Both the position numbers and the translations under genes were made by a program. This document shows, one piece after another, positions 37,121 to 47,903 of a stretch of DNA of 64,000 nucleotides. Origin of the DNA: Methanobrevibacter cuticularis (GTDB taxonomy: Archaea; Methanobacteriota; Methanobacteria; Methanobacteriales; Methanobacteriaceae); contig NZ_LWMW01000022.1 in NCBI RefSeq assembly GCF_001639285.1, positions 1 to 64,000 of the forward strand, written 5' to 3'. Positions within the stretch are counted from its first letter, which is position 1. Each line of letters starts with the position of its first letter. The notes beneath the pieces were generated by a model. It was not told where the DNA came from and did no database searches. It saw only the letters and a list, made by a program, of their open reading frames with translations.

Positions 37121-38531
37121 TTATTTCCTCTCCAATAGCTAATGTGGTATCTATTTCAATTTCCCATTCTTTTTTTATTTTTCCTAAAAACAATTTTAGA
37201 TATAGATAATTAATGATTGATCCTAGCACAATACCGAAGATTAATCCCCAGTATACACCAATTTGTCCAAAGTTACAGAGGACTCCTAATAAGTATGCAA
37301 AGAATAATGATAATATTATATCTCTTGTAACAGTTAAAATTAATGATGTCACTCCTTTTCCTGCAGCTTGGAAAGTGGCCGTTGATATGAAACCTAAGGG
37401 AATAGTTATGAAAAATACAGATAACATTCTAATGAACTCTGCAATACTTGAAGTTAAGGCCGTATTATTGGTTGTGAATGTAAATAATGTGGCTAGTTGT
37501 GGAGCAATCAAGCTGATAATAATAGCTAAAATTAGTCCTATAACTATTCCTAATTTTATGGAATAATTAATTGTAATTTTTAAATTTTTTAAGTTTTTTG
37601 CACCGTATGCAACCCCTGCAATAGTTAAACTAGCCATTTCTAAACCTGAAGCAGGTATAATACCTAACATAGCTATTCTCCACCCTGCGGTATATATTGC
37701 CACTGCTATTGGTCCAGACACAATGATTAATAGGGCATTTATTCCTATAGTTGAAAAAGACAGCATAAATTCTTCTAAACTACCAGGTAATGCTACATTT
37801 AAAATATCTTTGAGAATATTCAGATCAAATTTAAATTTTTCCCATGTTAATTTTATGTAAGTTTCACGTTTTACTAAAATCCAATAAAATATCACAATTG
37901 ATGCCATTAAAGAAGATATGACAGTAGCTATTGCTGCACCAGTTATTCCCATATTTAAACTATATATGAACAATGGATCTAGAGCTATATTCAATAGACT
38001 TGTTATAGCTATTGCATAAGTAGCTCTTTTGACATCACCTTCAGCTCTTAGTATGCTTGATCCTAATAAGTTTAATAATATTGGAAAAGAACCTATAAAT
38101 ACTATTATTCCATAATTCATTGCAAGATCTAAAACAGAACTAGCTCCAATTAATATTAATATTTCCTTCAAAAATAAGAATGTAATTATTGAAAGAATAA
38201 TTGATGTAACTATAGTTATTAGTATTGAATGTATTCCTGCATTACTAGCTCTATTTTTGTCTTCTGCTCCAATACAACGAGCTAGTATTGAGGTAGTTCC
38301 AGCCCCTATTCCTTGACCTAATCCAATTATTATCATATATAATGGTGTTATGAATCCTAAAGCAGCTAATGCTTCAAAACCTAGTCCTGCAACCCATATG
38401 CTATCTACTATATTATATCCTACTATAAGTAGCATAATAATTACCATAGGCCCTGTTAAATGTCGTATAGCTTTTTTTGGATCTCCTGTAATCAATTCAA
38501 TGTTACTGTTTTTATTCTCATTGTTTGTCAT
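37107..38531 (-). CDS. MATE family multidrug/cation antiporter
   Basis: 474-aa membrane protein with 12 expected helices. The opening ITGDPKKAIRHLTGPMVIIM is the usual MATE N-terminus; FITPLYMIIIGLGQGIGAGT and the symmetric second half are recognisable. Members export drugs or metabolites using Na+ or H+. First gene of a MATE-marR operon behind three operator-like repeats. SD GGAGA before the ATG. Confidence 0.92.
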   Translation of the reverse strand: MTNNENKNSNIELITGDPKKAIRHLTGPMVIIMLLIVGYNIVDSIWVAGLGFEALAALGFITPLYMIIIGLGQGIGAGTTSILARCIGAEDKNRASNAGIHSILITIVTSIILSIITFLFLKEILILIGASSVLDLAMNYGIIVFIGSFPILLNLLGSSILRAEGDVKRATYAIAITSLLNIALDPLFIYSLNMGITGAAIATVISSLMASIVIFYWILVKRETYIKLTWEKFKFDLNILKDILNVALPGSLEEFMLSFSTIGINALLIIVSGPIAVAIYTAGWRIAMLGIIPASGLEMASLTIAGVAYGAKNLKNLKITINYSIKLGIVIGLILAIIISLIAPQLATLFTFTTNNTALTSSIAEFIRMLSVFFITIPLGFISTATFQAAGKGVTSLILTVTRDIILSLFFAYLLGVLCNFGQIGVYWGLIFGIVLGSIINYLYLKLFLGKIKKEWEIEIDTTLAIGEEINEGN

Positions 38532-38550
38532 TGATTTTCTCCATTTTTTA

Positions 38551-38680
38551 TTTTGTATAAACTCTTGCTTTGTGCAAGAATATATTATTTTTTATTTTGT
38601 ATAAACTCTTGCTTTGTGCAAGAATATATTATTTTTTATTTTATATAAACTCTTGCTCTGTGCAAGAATATATTTATTTT
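38551..38680 (-). promoter_or_regulatory. Three palindromic operators, 44-bp period, before the MATE-marR operon
   Basis: CTTGCTTTGTGCAAG occurs at 38564-38578 and 38608-38622, and CTTGCTCTGTGCAAG at 38652-38666. Each is a CTTGC-N5-GCAAG dyad within a 44-bp repeat that also contains TATAAAC or ATATATT. 44 bp is close to four helical turns, so the sites face the same side of the DNA. Confidence 0.8.
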
Positions 38681-38726
38681 AAAAAATTACTAAAATTAAG
38701 AAATATTCTTCTAAGCTCTCAGGAAA

Positions 38727-38936
38727 ATGAAAAATAAAGTTTATTATATTATATTCATTATATGGGATTTTATAGATGAAAAAACCCCAGTTATTTATAG
38801 AACTTACACTGGTATGAGAGCTATTCTCTATTTCCCTGTAACTGATAAAGATACAAGAGGGTTCCACAAAGAAGTAATGATACTACCAACAGGAAACATT
38901 AACAATACTTCGGTATTAATCCGTAAGATAATTTAA
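38727..38936 (+). CDS. Small hypothetical protein or gene remnant
   Basis: Open frame of 69 aa (end: YFPVTDKDTRGFHKEVMILP) with less AT-biased codons than the surrounding intergenic DNA. I do not recognise it, and no SD precedes the ATG. It may be the end of a lost gene upstream of the MATE operon. Confidence 0.25.
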   Translation: MKNKVYYIIFIIWDFIDEKTPVIYRTYTGMRAILYFPVTDKDTRGFHKEVMILPTGNINNTSVLIRKII

Positions 38937-39035
38937 TCGTAATCGTATTATTACTTTTTATTACTTATCATGACTTTTAATTATTAATTTTTCATTTATA
39001 TTATTTATTCTAGCTTTAAAAATGTTATTCATATT

Positions 39036-39650
39036 TTATTCATTATTTGGAAGAATTTTTTCAAAAGGATCATTTTTATCTAAAAATATGTTCATTAAGG
39101 AAAATATAATAGGAAATCCAATAAACAAAATGATTGTAATTTGAGGGAATAAAATAGCTAATATGATAATTAGAATTAGTGTGATAATTATACTAAAAAT
39201 ATGTATTGATGGATGTTCCCTATTATCGCGATCTATTTCATTTCTTTTTAGCATTTTTTCTCTATAAATTTCTTTAACAATTAAAAAGAAGCTTATATTA
39301 GCTAGTATAAATAATATATCGTAACTAAGTACAGGTATTAAATTATCAGGATTTTCTAACACCCATTTCGTGAAAATAGGTAATAATGCAAGGAAAAAAA
39401 GGAAAATCATATTTTTCCATATAATTTTATTAGTAATTTTCTTAGCATGATCGATTAATCCATGATGCTTGTTCCAAAAAGACCCTACAATAAAAAAACT
39501 AACAAAGAATATGAAAATAGAGTATAAAAAGCTAGTAATTCCTTCAAAACTAAAATTATTTGTTAGAGGAATTTCTAATACAATAATGGTTATTATTATA
39601 GCCATCACTCCATCACTAAAGAATTCGAATCGGTGTTTTGAATATTCCAT
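39036..39650 (-). CDS. TMEM175-family (DUF1211) potassium channel-like protein
   Basis: 204-aa membrane protein. It starts with the family signature RFEFFSDGVMAIIITIIVLE (F-S-D in the first helix), followed by five more hydrophobic segments, giving six helices as in one TMEM175 repeat. Prokaryotic members form tetrameric K+ channels. SD AGGAG lies ten bases before the ATG. Single gene. Confidence 0.87.
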   Translation of the reverse strand: MEYSKHRFEFFSDGVMAIIITIIVLEIPLTNNFSFEGITSFLYSIFIFFVSFFIVGSFWNKHHGLIDHAKKITNKIIWKNMIFLFFLALLPIFTKWVLENPDNLIPVLSYDILFILANISFFLIVKEIYREKMLKRNEIDRDNREHPSIHIFSIIITLILIIILAILFPQITIILFIGFPIIFSLMNIFLDKNDPFEKILPNNE

Positions 39651-39780
39651 TAATGATTACTCCTCTATTTCTCCTTTTAATCGTTAATTTTTTTTAATTA
39701 TTAGAATATGTTACTGAATCCTTTGATTTAATTTTTTATTAAAAAATTTAGAGAGTTGAATAATTTAAAAATCAATCTGA

Positions 39781-40323
39781 TTATTTTATTGCATTCATAA
39801 ATCTGTTTTTTATTTGTTCAGGAGTTAAATCTATGATTGGGGAATCTGCATTTCCTGGAAGGATTTTATAATGAATAAAAACTGAATCTTCTTGTTTTGT
39901 ACTTAGAATGTCTTTAAAATTGATATTATCATAGTTATAGCTATTTTTAAATCCAATACTTTTAGCTATTTCTAGAAGATCCACATTTTGAGTGTATGTA
40001 CATTGATTTCCTGTTGATCCATAACAACAATTATCAAAAACAATTAAAATTAGGTTTTTAGGATTTTGACTGAATATAGTAACAAGAGAACCTAAATTCA
40101 TAAGAATAGATCCATCTCCATCAAAAACTATGACTTTTTTATTTTGGGACATAGCTAATCCTAAACCAATGGATGAAGCTAAACCCATTGAACCTAGCAT
40201 ATAGAAGTTACTATCTCTATCTTTGATTTGATATAGCTCTCGTGATGGAAATCCAATATTGCAGATCACTATTTCATCTTCAATGTGCATCATCACATTT
40301 TTTATTCCATCAAATCGTTTCAT
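39781..40323 (-). CDS. comE: Sulfopyruvate decarboxylase, beta subunit
   Basis: TPP-dependent subunit that, with ComD, decarboxylates sulfopyruvate to sulfoacetaldehyde in coenzyme M synthesis. MLGSMGLASSIGLGLAM precedes the TPP/Mg motif GDGSILMNLGSL ... FDNCCYGSTG, which is intact. 180 aa from ATG 40323; a TTG three codons earlier is possible. It is downstream of comD and comC on the same strand, separated from comD by a tandem repeat array. Confidence 0.9.
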   Translation of the reverse strand: MKRFDGIKNVMMHIEDEIVICNIGFPSRELYQIKDRDSNFYMLGSMGLASSIGLGLAMSQNKKVIVFDGDGSILMNLGSLVTIFSQNPKNLILIVFDNCCYGSTGNQCTYTQNVDLLEIAKSIGFKNSYNYDNINFKDILSTKQEDSVFIHYKILPGNADSPIIDLTPEQIKNRFMNAIK

Positions 40324-40389
40324 GTTTTCCAAATCCTCAGATAGTAGAGTTAATGTTATCGATATGTGATGATATGATAATTATCCTAT

Positions 40390-40540
40390 TTATATTTTAA
40401 TGGTGTTTGATAATTTTGATTTTTATATTTTAATGGTGTTTGATAATTTTGATTTTTATATTTTAATGGTGTTTGATAATTTTGATTTTTATATTTTAAT
40501 GGTGTTTGATAATTTTGATTTTTATATTTTAATGGTGATT
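40390..40540. repeat. Tandem repeat, 33-bp period, between comD and comE
   Basis: ATGGTGTTTGATAATTTTGA starts at 40401, 40434, 40467 and 40500, with a partial fifth at 40533. Four exact copies fill the gap of the comDE pair. The period is a multiple of three, so an artefactual repetitive reading frame appears on the plus strand. Confidence 0.95.
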
Positions 40541-40694
40541 TTTTTTATAAATGTATTAACAATATTCAAATTTAAAATGATGAAAAATAGTATATAATTG
40601 AATTTAAATAATTATTTTGATTTATAGATAAATCTAGCTAGATAAATTGATTAATACTTAAAATTAAATTGAAAAAATTGATTTTTTAAATTAT

Positions 40695-41192
40695 TCAATG
40701 TTGCCAGTAATTAATATCCAGTAAAATAGACACAGGCAATTTTTCTTTTTCTGAAAGTTTCCAAGAATTAGAAACTATTTTTTCTCCTTCTTCAGGATTT
40801 TTTGGTTTAAAATATTTTAAACCCATAGATTCTAATATTCCTGAGGTATTTTTCCCCATAGGGACTTGTCCAATAATAGGTTCTCCTGAAGTACCTCTGT
40901 GACTCATTATCATAACTAATGGTAGTGAATAAAGTTCATATAACGAAGCCAAAGCATTGATACAATTTCCAAGACCTGAATTTTGCATCAAAATAGCTGT
41001 TTTTTTACCTCCAAGGTAAGCACCGGCACATATCCCTATTCCTTCTTCTTCTCTTGTAACTGGGACGTGGATTATATCATTATCTTCGTCAATTAATTCA
41101 AGGAGTTTTCCTAGATTAATGCAGGGAACACTAACTATGAAGTTTATCCCTGTTTTTTTTAATCCTTCATAAATAGCTTCACTACTTTTCAA
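40695..41192 (-). CDS. comD: Sulfopyruvate decarboxylase, alpha subunit
   Basis: 165 aa, the PYR-domain partner of ComE. Characteristic stretches are [41 protein letters not shown] (the conserved glutamate that activates TPP), and [17 protein letters not shown]. The start is a TTG at 41192: GAGGAG lies seven bases upstream of it, whereas an earlier in-frame TTG (41207) is inside the SD. It follows comC. Confidence 0.9.
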   Translation of the reverse strand: MKSSEAIYEGLKKTGINFIVSVPCINLGKLLELIDEDNDIIHVPVTREEEGIGICAGAYLGGKKTAILMQNSGLGNCINALASLYELYSLPLVMIMSHRGTSGEPIIGQVPMGKNTSGILESMGLKYFKPKNPEEGEKIVSNSWKLSEKEKLPVSILLDINYWQH

Positions 41193-41271
41193 TTTAAATC
41201 TCCTCAACGATATTGAAATGTATTGATATATAAATAGATTGTTTAGAATATCTAATAGAATCCATCATCGA

Positions 41272-42303
41272 TTACATATTCAAATAATCATCTAGTTCTA
41301 TATCTAAGTTATCGCATATTGTTTTTAGGTTTTGATATAATTTTTTATCAATAGGAATTCCATTTTCTTTATTAGAACTTATTTTTTTTACTTCTAAATC
41401 TCCAGGAACAATGGTATTTGGAGCACTTAGTCTAACATCATCTAGAAATTCTTCAGTTTCTTTTTTGAATTTCTCTGTTCCCACGAATTTAGCAGGGTCT
41501 ATAGCTATAAAAAGGTCTCCTTTAGTACATTTTTTGGAATGATCTGCTGTTCCAGTAACTTTTTTACCAAAAGCTGCATTAACCAAGGGGCCTGTAAGTA
41601 TTTCAATCATAAAGGCTAATCCATACCCTTTATGTGATCCAAAAGGTAATATTGAACCTTTTAATGCTTCACTAGGATCTGTAGTGGGGTTACCATCTTT
41701 ATCTAGTGCAGTATTTTCTGGAATTTGCTCTCCTTTTCTCTGTGCTTCTAATAGCTTTCCTCTGGCTGATGCAGAAGTTGCCATATCTAAACCTACATAA
41801 GACTTTTCTGAGGGTATACTTATGGCTATAGGGTTTGTTCCGATAAGTGCTTCTCTTCCTCCAAGTGGAGCAATTGCAGGTTCAGTATTTGCTGTTACTA
41901 TTCCCACAATATCTTCTTTCATTGCTAAATCAGAGTAATAGCCAGTTACTCCGAAATGATTTGAGTTATGGGTTCCAACTGCAGCAATTCCAAGTCTTTT
42001 AGCTTTTTTAATAGCTAATTGCATAGCTTTATAGGCTACTACTTGTCCAAATGCACTATTTCCATTGATTAAAGCGATTGCTTCAGTTTCTTTTTCTATT
42101 GTTATGTCTCCTTGGAGATTAATATTACCATTTTCAATACCTTTGATGTATTGGGAGAATCTACCAATTCCATGAGAAGTAAATCCTTTTAAATCGGCAT
42201 CCACTGTTGCTTCAGCCACAATTTCAGAATTTTCTTCATTTAACCCTATTTTTGTCAATATGGTTATAATGAGCTTTTTTTCATTATTTTCTGTTATTTT
42301 CAT
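41272..42303 (-). CDS. comC: L-sulfolactate dehydrogenase (Ldh2/MDH2 family)
   Basis: Oxidises sulfolactate to sulfopyruvate with NAD(P)+ in coenzyme M synthesis. Family features: [17 protein letters not shown] (~47), the catalytic-histidine segment [18 protein letters not shown] (~117), and [22 protein letters not shown]. 343 aa from ATG 42303, which follows AAGGTG. Adjacent comD and comE in the same direction support sulfolactate rather than malate or lactate as substrate. Confidence 0.88.
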   Translation of the reverse strand: MKITENNEKKLIITILTKIGLNEENSEIVAEATVDADLKGFTSHGIGRFSQYIKGIENGNINLQGDITIEKETEAIALINGNSAFGQVVAYKAMQLAIKKAKRLGIAAVGTHNSNHFGVTGYYSDLAMKEDIVGIVTANTEPAIAPLGGREALIGTNPIAISIPSEKSYVGLDMATSASARGKLLEAQRKGEQIPENTALDKDGNPTTDPSEALKGSILPFGSHKGYGLAFMIEILTGPLVNAAFGKKVTGTADHSKKCTKGDLFIAIDPAKFVGTEKFKKETEEFLDDVRLSAPNTIVPGDLEVKKISSNKENGIPIDKKLYQNLKTICDNLDIELDDYLNM

Positions 42304-42459
42304 TAAGCACACCTTTTAAAAATCAATTTAATGAAATATTTGTAATTATTCTAGTATTTTTATTCAATATATCTTTTATATACTACTCTATTATTATTTA
42401 AGATATTTTAGAGCTTTTCAATTTTTTCTAGATTTATATTAAGTTTTCATGATTAATCT

Positions 42460-42645
42460 TAAGATAATATAGGTGGTATAAGTAAAGAATTTTATATTTA
42501 TATTATTTAAGATAATATAGGTGGTATAAGTAAAGAATTTTATATTTATATTATTTAAGATAATATAGGTGGTATAAGTAAAGAATTTTATATTTATATT
42601 ATTTAAGATAATATGGGTGGTATAAGTAAAGAATTTTATAATTGA
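42460..42645. repeat. Tandem repeat, 48-bp period, four copies, downstream of purM
   Basis: GGTGGTATAAGTAAAGAATT recurs at 42472, 42520, 42568 and 42616, nearly identical, between purM and comC. Because 48 is a multiple of three, the minus strand shows a meaningless repeated frame. The remainder of 42304-42459 is AT-rich. Confidence 0.95.
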
Positions 42646-42676
42646 TATATTATAGATAGATATTATAAATAAATCG

Positions 42677-43699
42677 TTAACATTCAATATAAGTTCCTTT
42701 AAATGTTTTAATTTTAATTTTACCTTCTTTTGAATTTACTTTACCAATTTTATGAGAATTACAATAAGTATTTAGAAATTTAATCATAGTATCTGCTTCT
42801 TCTTCTTTTGCTATGATTACAAAACCAATACCCATGTTGAAAACAGTGTACATTTCTTCTAAGGTAACATTCTCTTCATGAATCAATTTGAATATTTGTT
42901 GAGGTTCAGGAAGATTATTGATTTCAAAACCAACATTCTTATTTAATCTCTTGAGGTTACTAAAACCTCCTCCTGTAATGTGGGCTAAACCTTTGATAAT
43001 AAATTCTTGTTTTAATAAGTTGACAATGGGATTTACATAAATTTCAGTTGGTTTTAATAGCTCTGCTCCAATTGTGTTCCCGCTTCCTGGAATGGGATCT
43101 TCTATTGAAAATTTTCCATTATCTAATAATGCTTTTCTAGCCAAACTTAAACCATTACTGTGAATTCCATTACTTTCAATTCCTATTAGAACATCATTTT
43201 CACTTATATTTTCACCAGTGATTATTTTATCAATGTCAACAAATCCAATTCCAGTTCCAGCTAAATCAAAATCATTCACTACTTCTGGGAGGGAAGCAGT
43301 TTCTCCACCAATAATAGCTATCTTTGATAATTCTGCTCCTTTTGCAAGTCCTTCAGCTATTTGGGAAGCTATTTCAGGGTCTGGCTTTTCAACAGCTAAA
43401 TAGTCAACTAAAGCTATTGGTTCAGCTCCAACACAAAGAATATCATTTACAACCATAGCTATACAATCTATTCCAATGGTATCATATTTTTCCATCATTT
43501 TAGCTATTAGAATTTTACTACCAACACCATCTGTACCCATTGCAATAGCTTTATTTCCTAATTTCACTAAAGCTGCGAAATGTCCACTTTCAGTTAGTAT
43601 ATCTCGATATTTCAATGTTGGCTTTAGTTTTGATGCTATTTTAGCAACAGTGAGTTCTTCAAGATCTATGTCCACACCAGATTCTGAATATGTAACCAT
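42677..43699 (-). CDS. purM: Phosphoribosylformylglycinamidine cyclo-ligase (AIR synthetase)
   Basis: Fifth step of purine synthesis. It begins with [11 protein letters not shown], the PurM opening. [26 protein letters not shown] (~50-78) is the ATP-binding signature; [13 protein letters not shown] (~117), [18 protein letters not shown] (~150) and [14 protein letters not shown] (~230) follow. 340 aa, standard. SD AGGGTGA. It stands alone between com genes and fttA, each side marked by a tandem repeat. Confidence 0.95.
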   Translation of the reverse strand: MVTYSESGVDIDLEELTVAKIASKLKPTLKYRDILTESGHFAALVKLGNKAIAMGTDGVGSKILIAKMMEKYDTIGIDCIAMVVNDILCVGAEPIALVDYLAVEKPDPEIASQIAEGLAKGAELSKIAIIGGETASLPEVVNDFDLAGTGIGFVDIDKIITGENISENDVLIGIESNGIHSNGLSLARKALLDNGKFSIEDPIPGSGNTIGAELLKPTEIYVNPIVNLLKQEFIIKGLAHITGGGFSNLKRLNKNVGFEINNLPEPQQIFKLIHEENVTLEEMYTVFNMGIGFVIIAKEEEADTMIKFLNTYCNSHKIGKVNSKEGKIKIKTFKGTYIEC

Positions 43700-43837
43700 T
43701 TATTCACCCTTTTTTAATAGTATTTCTTATCTAAATAGTATTGTTATCTATTTTTTACTATCTATTTATGATATTTTAAATATTTATATTTTTCATGCTT
43801 TAGTTTAATCATACTACTCTTTATCTTCTTTAGATTA

Positions 43838-43992
43838 TTTTATTTGGTTGATTAATTATTAGATTAATTTTTATTTGGTTGATTAATTATTAGATTAGTT
43901 TTTATTTGGTTGATTAATTATTAGATTAGTTTTTATTTGGTTGATTAATTATTAGATTAGTTTTTATTTGGTTGATTAATTATTAGATAAAT
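43838..43992. repeat. Tandem repeat, 31-bp period, five copies, downstream of fttA
   Basis: TATTTGGTTGATTAATTATT starts at 43841, 43872, 43903, 43934 and 43965, almost perfect. It ends about 40 bp from the fttA stop codon. Confidence 0.95.
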
Positions 43993-44034
43993 TACTAGAT
44001 ATAATTAATATTTAGATTTAATATATACTTTAAT

Positions 44035-45939
44035 TTATTGGATTCTAGTAGATTCTAAATTAAGAGGAGTTTTAGTTTCAATTTTATAACTTCTATGAAC
44101 ACTTGAAGCTAAATCTGTAGTTTTATATGGATCACCATGACACATAATGGCTTTTTCAGGTCTAGGAGATAATCTTTTAACATATTCCATGAGTTGACGT
44201 CTATTAGAGTGTCCACTGAACCCTTCTATAGTTTTAATTTCCATTTTAACATTATAAACTTTAGTTTTTCCTTCTTCTTTAAGTGGGATTTCTTTCCACC
44301 CTTTTTGGATTCTTCTACCTAGTGAACCTTCAGACTGGTATCCTACAAATATAAGTGTACTTTTTTCATCTTCACTTAACCATTTGAAGTATTCAACTGA
44401 GTTTCCACCAGTCAACATACCAGATGTTGAGAGAATTATACATGGTTCTCCTTCGACTATGTCTTTTCTTTCATTAACATTTTGAACTTTGTTGAAAGCA
44501 TCTGAAATAAATGGATTTCTTCCCATGTGGAATATCTGATCTCTTAAATCTTTACTCAAATATTCTGGTCTAGCAGTGTGAATAGCTGTAGCTTCCCAAA
44601 TCATCCCATCTATATATATAGGGACTTCCTCTATCATCCCATGGCGCATATATTCTTCTAACACAATCATTAGCTCTTGTGCCCGCCCTACTGCAAAAAC
44701 AGGAAGCAGTACTTTACCTCCTCTTTTTAGAGTTCTATATATAGTTTTCATCATCTGTTTTTCAGCATTGTTCCGTGATGGTTGGACATCTTCAGATCCA
44801 CCATAGGTACTTTCCATAACTAAAGTTTCTATTCTTGGAAATCTTGCAGTAGCAGGTTCTAAAAGTCTACTTCTTTCATATTTAAAATCGCCGGTGTAAA
44901 CCATATTATGCTGTCCATCTCCAATGTGCATGTGGGACATAGCTGAACCAAGTATATGTCCTGCATTGTGCAGTGTTAATCTTATATCTGGGGATATATC
45001 AGTAACCTCTCCATAATCGAGAGTTATAGTATGTTTTATACTTTTGTGAACATGTTTAATATTAAATGGAAGTGGATCATCTTCTCTATGAGCAATATCA
45101 ATATGATCCAATTGGAGAAGAGTCATTAAATCTCTGGTAGGAGTAGTACAATAGATTGGACCTTCATAACCATAATGATATAGATAAGGTAAGAATCCAG
45201 TATGATCCAAATGAGCATGGGATACGACGACAGCATCTAATTCACTTAATGAGAATTCAGGAACATTTAAATAAGGATATGCATTTTTTTCATCTCCCGC
45301 TACATTAACTCCACAATCAAGCATAACTCGACTATTTGGTGTTTGAAGTAACATACAAGACCTTCCGACTTCTTTAAATCCTCCCATAGAGGTTAATCGC
45401 GCCCATTCATTTTCATATTTAACTCCTTGATGAATTCGTGTACCTAAATCTTGCAATATCTTTTTTCTTTCTTTACTATTGTGTTTTAGTGTGTTCCTAA
45501 CTCTTTCAATTATTTCAGAAGATATAGGGGGAGTTCTTAATATTTTTGGAGCCCATCCAGTATTTTTAACTATTTTCCGTGAAGTTGTTCCATATTTACC
45601 AATAACAAGCCCTGGTTTTTTAGCTTCAACGATAACTTCACATGTCACTTCATCAAAAGAAATATTTGTGATTTTTGCTTCTTCTGGGACAATTTCATTT
45701 ATTTTGTCAATTGTTTTTTCAGGATCTAATAATACAGTTTTATCAGATCTTATAATTATTCGTTTTCTCAAATCTTTAGCTAAGTTTCTTATTAAGTCAC
45801 CGCTTTCAGTTATTATCTCTGGATTTTTGGTATAGATAACAACTTCAGGTCCCTCAAATTCGACTTTAGCTACTTGTACTTGTTCTGGTAACCTATTTAC
45901 AATTGTTTTTTTGATATCTTCTAGAATCTCTGAAGCCAT
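44035..45939 (-). CDS. fttA: aCPSF1/FttA: KH, metallo-beta-lactamase and beta-CASP ribonuclease
   Basis: 634 aa, the archaeal homologue of CPSF73 that cleaves nascent RNA and drives transcription termination. N-terminal tandem KH-type domains include [18 protein letters not shown] (~120-140). The metallo-beta-lactamase core carries [13 protein letters not shown] (HxHxDH) and GHILGSAM (~328). Beta-CASP features are [28 protein letters not shown], and the final zinc histidine in [14 protein letters not shown]. No catalytic residue is missing. The upstream gene on the same strand is psmB, a common archaeal neighbour. Confidence 0.95.
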   Translation of the reverse strand: MASEILEDIKKTIVNRLPEQVQVAKVEFEGPEVVIYTKNPEIITESGDLIRNLAKDLRKRIIIRSDKTVLLDPEKTIDKINEIVPEEAKITNISFDEVTCEVIVEAKKPGLVIGKYGTTSRKIVKNTGWAPKILRTPPISSEIIERVRNTLKHNSKERKKILQDLGTRIHQGVKYENEWARLTSMGGFKEVGRSCMLLQTPNSRVMLDCGVNVAGDEKNAYPYLNVPEFSLSELDAVVVSHAHLDHTGFLPYLYHYGYEGPIYCTTPTRDLMTLLQLDHIDIAHREDDPLPFNIKHVHKSIKHTITLDYGEVTDISPDIRLTLHNAGHILGSAMSHMHIGDGQHNMVYTGDFKYERSRLLEPATARFPRIETLVMESTYGGSEDVQPSRNNAEKQMMKTIYRTLKRGGKVLLPVFAVGRAQELMIVLEEYMRHGMIEEVPIYIDGMIWEATAIHTARPEYLSKDLRDQIFHMGRNPFISDAFNKVQNVNERKDIVEGEPCIILSTSGMLTGGNSVEYFKWLSEDEKSTLIFVGYQSEGSLGRRIQKGWKEIPLKEEGKTKVYNVKMEIKTIEGFSGHSNRRQLMEYVKRLSPRPEKAIMCHGDPYKTTDLASSVHRSYKIETKTPLNLESTRIQ

Positions 45940-46405
45940 ATAATCACTTCGAAAAATAAGATGTGTAAAAAGATTGATATTAAATAACTATTTTGATTTA
46001 TGTTAAAACAGTACTTAACTGATAATAGTTCATCTGCACAATTCTTTTGATATACACATATTTAAATAAAATAAGTTTTTTAGTAATTTAATAATAAATT
46101 TAATCAGGCATATAATTAGCTTTATATTTAATTAGCCATTTAATTAGCTCTATATTTAATTAAACATATAATTAGTTTTATATTTAATTAAACATATAAT
46201 TAGTTTATTTAATTAGCCATTTAATTAGTTTTATATTTAATTACTAAACTATTATAATTATTAAGTATTTTAATTATTAAATATTTTTAATTAATAAGTA
46301 ATAGAAATAAGAAAAATAAAAAATAAAACTATTTAGTAAAACCAAATATTTATTAATACTTTAAAAATTTCTTAGTTATATATTAATTCAAGAATAATAA
46401 TTGTT
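45940..46405. repeat. Intergenic AT repeats between psmB and fttA
   Basis: AATTAGCCATTTAATTAGCTTTATATTTAATTAAACATATAATTAG-type units recur about four times at 46105-46245 (described here as separate short words: AATTAGCCATTT, TTTATATTTAATTA). No gene. Confidence 0.7.
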
Positions 46406-47029
46406 TTAGCTAATTTCTTTTAATTTAGCCTCTATTTCATCTTTTGGGAGCATTTCAAACCCTTTCTCTTCAGTAACAGTAGCTACTAAAATTCCATTTC
46501 CAGAGTAAGTATCACGTTCCATAGCCGCTTTAATAGCTCTTATAGCTATTTCAATACCTTCTTCAACATTTATATCTTCTTTCACACGGTCTTCAAGAAC
46601 ACCATAGGAAAATGTAGAACCTGAACCTGTGGATATAAATGAATCTTTAATCATACCTCCAGCAGGATCTAAAGAATAAATTGAAGCTCCATTTTCATCC
46701 ACTCCTCCAAGTAATGTTTGTACATATAATGGGGAAGAATGTAAAATATTCGCTGCTAATGCTGAAGCAGATTCAATACTTATGTTTTCAGTATTTCTCA
46801 TTTTATACAATGCAACTTCAGCACTTATAACCTTCATTAAGCTTTGTGCATCTGCCACAGATCCAGCTATCGTAGCTGCTATGTGGTCATCTATTTTAAA
46901 AATTTTTTCTGCAACTTTGTGAGCTACTAAATTTCCCATACTAGCTCTTCTTTCACTAGCAAATACAACCCCGTCCTTACATGTAATACCAACAGTTGTA
47001 GTGCCTTCTAATGTGTTTTTATCATTCAT
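46406..47029 (-). CDS. psmB: Proteasome beta subunit
   Basis: 207-aa N-terminal nucleophile peptidase of the 20S core. The propeptide is MNDKNTLEG and cleavage before TTTVG would expose the catalytic Thr10. Family motifs: GVVFASERRASMGNLVAHK, then IDDHIAATIAGSVADAQ and STGSGSTFSYGVLE. SD GAGGTG. Downstream fttA shares the strand but the 466-bp repeat-filled gap makes co-transcription uncertain. Confidence 0.95.
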   Translation of the reverse strand: MNDKNTLEGTTTVGITCKDGVVFASERRASMGNLVAHKVAEKIFKIDDHIAATIAGSVADAQSLMKVISAEVALYKMRNTENISIESASALAANILHSSPLYVQTLLGGVDENGASIYSLDPAGGMIKDSFISTGSGSTFSYGVLEDRVKEDINVEEGIEIAIRAIKAAMERDTYSGNGILVATVTEEKGFEMLPKDEIEAKLKEIS

Positions 47030-47625
47030 ATAACAACACCTCGGTAATAAGTATAAAAATTAATAATATAAAAATTAGTAATATTAGAACGATATTAATT
47101 ATCAAATCTAACCATTGTTATATATATTTTTAAACTATATAATATTTTCCATGTTAATTAATAATTTTAAAAATACTCTAGTTATATATTTAATATTTTC
47201 ACTAAATTAGATATTTATAATTATTTAACAGTAATATTTTTTAATTATTCCATATTTCTAAAAACTAGTTGTTTCTAATCTTTAATGAATCTAAATCTCT
47301 AAATAAAATGTAATCATATTGATATTAATTAATAATAAGATATAATTAACTATTAATTGTAATTAGAATTATTACTTGTAATAATTGTAATTAGCAATAT
47401 TGTGAATTAGTCATATATTTAATATATGAATTACTTATATATTTAATAGTATGATTAAAGAATAACATGATTTATAAAAATAATAATTTAAAAGAAAACA
47501 TAATAAATTTCTATATTACATTTATATATTATCATCATAGCCTTATAAACTTTACTATTAAAAACATATTTCGTTAAGTATAAAATTATATTAGAAATTT
47601 AGTGTTTATCTCTATTATTTTTGTT
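47030..47625. other. Intergenic, AT-rich, no gene seen
   Basis: Divergent promoter region of psmB and taw2; several TATA-like strings but no clear operator or RNA structure. Confidence 0.45.
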
Positions 47626-47840
47626 ATCATAATATAAGCTATATTATCTAATATCATATTGTCTAATATTCTAATGTTATGTTATAAGCTATATTATCTA
47701 ATATTATAATTTATCTAATGTTATGTTATAAGCTATATTATCTAATATTATAATTTATCTAATGTTATGTTATAAGCTATATTAATCTAATGTTATAATT
47801 TATCTAATGTTATGTTATAAGCTATATTATCTAATATTAT
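47626..47840. repeat. Tandem repeat, 44-bp period, about five copies, upstream of taw2
   Basis: ATAAGCTATATTA recurs near 47634, 47684, 47728, 47772 and 47816; the last four at exactly 44 bp. Unlike most arrays here, it lies directly upstream (about 65 bp) of a gene start. Confidence 0.9.
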
Positions 47841-47903
47841 ATTATTTTACTATTCTATTATTTATTATTTAATTGATTATAGATTATTCATAGTTATGAT
47901 AAA

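Noticed and set aside
40400-40597. Repetitive small protein (MVFDNFDFYIL units)
   Set aside because: Artefact of a 33-bp non-coding tandem repeat; no SD and it lies inside the comD-comE gap on the opposite strand.
42439-42687. Repetitive small protein on the minus strand
   Set aside because: Artefact of the 48-bp tandem repeat; overlaps the purM 3' end and has no SD.
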